Assembly (NCBI RefSeq): GCF_948472415.1
Contig: NZ_OX419519.1
Span: forward strand, 5,416,001-5,480,000
Reading direction: 5' to 3'
Length of the DNA: 64,000 nucleotides
Source of the DNA: Kitasatospora fiedleri
GTDB taxonomy: Bacteria > Actinomycetota > Actinomycetes > Streptomycetales > Streptomycetaceae
Shown in pieces: positions 62,772-64,000 of this stretch; position 1 is the stretch's first letter; each line of letters opens with the position of its first letter. Both the position numbers and the translations under genes were made by a program. Under the pieces are notes generated by a model. That model was not told the DNA's origin and made no database searches. It saw nothing but the letters and a program-made list of their open reading frames with translations.

Positions 62772-62940
62772 AAACGGCGCGGCACTGGCCCGGGCGGGCG
62801 GTACCCCTCCGCCGGCCCGGTACGCCGCCCCGTCCGGCCTTGAGCAGCAGGGCCGGAGGCAGTAGCAGCGATCGCCCCGAGCGGTCGCACCCGGCAGGGC
62901 GCCCCACCGCGCTCCCGCCCCGCAGGGCTCGCAGACAGAC

Positions 62941-62983
62941 CGAAAGGGACGGTCCCACCCACCGGGTGGGACCGTCCCTTTCG
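62941..62983. terminator. Bidirectional terminator
   Basis: Perfect 20-bp stem (62941-62960 with 62964-62983) with an ACC loop, between the DUF4193 gene and the converging DUF3093 gene. Confidence 0.95.
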
Positions 62984-63013
62984 CATCCACCACCGCCCGC
63001 CGGCGGACGGCCC

Positions 63014-63493
63014 TCAGTGCTCCCGCGCGGCGCCCCGCCCGTCCGACGCGCCCCGCCCGTCCGACGCGGCGGCCAGCGCGTCCGCCAGCTTCTGCGGCGA
63101 CCGGGTCGACAGGTACAGGTACGGGGTCGGGTCCGCCGGATCGGTCACCTCGACCTTCAGCGCCGTCGGCACGTAGCTGCGCAGCAGCATGAACGCCCGC
63201 GGATCGGCCTTCACCGACCGCCAGGCCACCGCCTCCTTCGGGTTCAGCACCTCGGCCGCGCCCAGCGCACCCACCGGGATCCGGGCCTGCCCGGCCACCA
63301 GCGACCCCTGCACCACCCGGATTCGCGCCGACCCGTAGCCGCTCAGCGCCGCCGCCCCCGCGACCACCCCCACCACCAGCCCGACCAGCGCGCCCACCCC
63401 GCTGAAACGGAGCAGGATCAGCGCGAGCGACAGCCCGAGCGCCACGGACAGCAGCCACCAGGACCGCGGGACGGTGAGACGTTCCTCGTACAT
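63014..63493 (-). CDS. DUF3093 membrane protein
   Basis: 159 residues from ATG 63493 (MYEERLTVPRSWWLL). Two hydrophobic segments near residues 12-28 and 32-50, then a soluble C-terminal domain with KEAVAWRSVKADPRAFMLLRSYVPTALKVEV and YLYLSTRSPQKLADAL, the pattern of DUF3093. ATG 63502 is also in frame and lies inside a CACAATG element, so a leaderless start is possible. Function unknown; probably inner membrane. In other streptomycetes the dUTPase gene is often near this family, but it is not seen here. Confidence 0.88.
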   Translation of the reverse strand: MYEERLTVPRSWWLLSVALGLSLALILLRFSGVGALVGLVVGVVAGAAALSGYGSARIRVVQGSLVAGQARIPVGALGAAEVLNPKEAVAWRSVKADPRAFMLLRSYVPTALKVEVTDPADPTPYLYLSTRSPQKLADALAAASDGRGASDGRGAAREH

Positions 63494-63588
63494 GCCCCCC
63501 ATTGTGGGCGCTCCGCACACCGCGCCCACCCCCGGGGCCCCGCCGCCGCACCTGTCCCGGAAAACTACCGACAGGTAGGGTCGGCGCC

Positions 63589-64000
63589 GTGAACGGACCC
63601 ACCACCCCCACCACCCCGCCCGCGGACGCCGTCCTCCCCGACCGCTCCCCGCTGGCCCCCGCACCCGGCACCCTCATCGGCTCCCACTACGACGAGTGCT
63701 TCGGCTGCGGCCCGCACCACCCCCAGGGCCTCCAACTCACCGCCGTCGCCGGCGAACACCTCGACGTCACGGCGCAGTTCACCGTCAAGCCGGCCCACCA
63801 GGGCGGCCCCGGCCTGGCCCACGGCGGCGTCCTGGTCAGCGCCATGGACGAGACCCTCGGCACGCTCAACTGGCTGCTCGGCGCCCCCGCCGTCACCGGC
63901 CGCCTGGAGACCGACTTCGTCCGCCCCGTCCCGGTCGACTCGGTGCTGCACATCCACGCCCGGGTGACCGGCGTGCACGGCCGCAAGGTCTACAGCGCCG
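63589..64000 (+). CDS. PaaI-type thioesterase (hotdog fold), 5' part only
   Basis: GTG 63589 opens a frame that runs past the window end; 137 residues are visible. After a Pro/Thr-rich start, SHYDECFGCGPHHPQGLQL and the hotdog helix AHGGVLVSAMDETLGTLNWLLG identify the PaaI/4HBT family, with Asp or Glu in the DE pair as a catalytic candidate. RLETDFVRPVPVDSVLHIHARV is the following strand region. It probably hydrolyses acyl-CoA thioesters. The C-terminus is missing. Confidence 0.88.
   Translation, partial: MNGPTTPTTPPADAVLPDRSPLAPAPGTLIGSHYDECFGCGPHHPQGLQLTAVAGEHLDVTAQFTVKPAHQGGPGLAHGGVLVSAMDETLGTLNWLLGAPAVTGRLETDFVRPVPVDSVLHIHARVTGVHGRKVYSA

Overview
This window is high-GC actinobacterial chromosome, almost certainly from the Streptomycetaceae (Streptomyces or Kitasatospora). 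It carries the developmental regulator whiH directly upstream of the principal sigma factor hrdB, then parE, parC, HPr (ptsH), sepH and the cutR-cutS pair. As far as I can recall, this is the conserved core-chromosome order of Streptomyces coelicolor. Coding is dense, GTG starts and GTGA/ATGA overlaps are common, and many gene ends carry long GC-rich hairpins without U tracts. I saw no tRNA, rRNA, insertion sequence, prophage or CRISPR array.

Layout. 1-1.4 kb: 3' end of a secreted Ig-like protein. 1.6-13 kb: RNase HII, two uncharacterised proteins, RecQ, a DUF4192 protein, an S33 peptidase and a glycogen-debranching-type protein. 13-17 kb: a Nudix/winged-helix protein and an ABC ATPase-permease pair. 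17-20 kb: whiH and hrdB. 20-24 kb: a trypsin-like protease, a DUF7455 protein and ParE. 24-29 kb: a NarL-type two-component system and a DUF485/acetate-type symporter operon. 29-34 kb: a SpoIIE-type phosphatase and a receiver-only regulator, divergent from a bacteriophytochrome kinase. 34-40 kb: a sucrase/ferredoxin-like protein, ParC and an M16 peptidase pair. 40-44 kb: RtcB behind a leader with a possible 21-codon ORF, a divergent TetR/MFS pair and HPr with a DasR-type site. 44-51 kb: a GNAT/acyl-CoA-synthetase fusion, DUF5998, a phosphodiesterase, thymidine kinase, a sulfurtransferase and SepH. 52-58 kb: a membrane protein, a sugar-lactone oxidase, an MFS protein, ferrochelatase and an inositol-phosphatase-type enzyme. 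58-64 kb: CutRS, an acyl-ACP desaturase with tandem palindromes, DUF4193, DUF3093 and the 5' part of a PaaI-type thioesterase.

Functional links. WhiH, HrdB and SepH belong to growth, sporulation and division. ParE and ParC together make topoisomerase IV. HPr with its DasR-type site ties PTS flux to N-acetylglucosamine sensing. The phytochrome, receiver and PP2C genes look like one light-responsive module. The desaturase carries a tandem-palindrome promoter typical of repressor control.

A caution on the sequence itself: four genes (Nudix protein, hrdB, bacteriophytochrome, sulfurtransferase), and probably a fifth (membrane protein at 52.2 kb), are broken by an apparent loss of exactly one base in a C or G run. 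Because hrdB is essential, a systematic homopolymer error in the assembly is the simplest explanation. I annotate these as single genes with an apparent frameshift.
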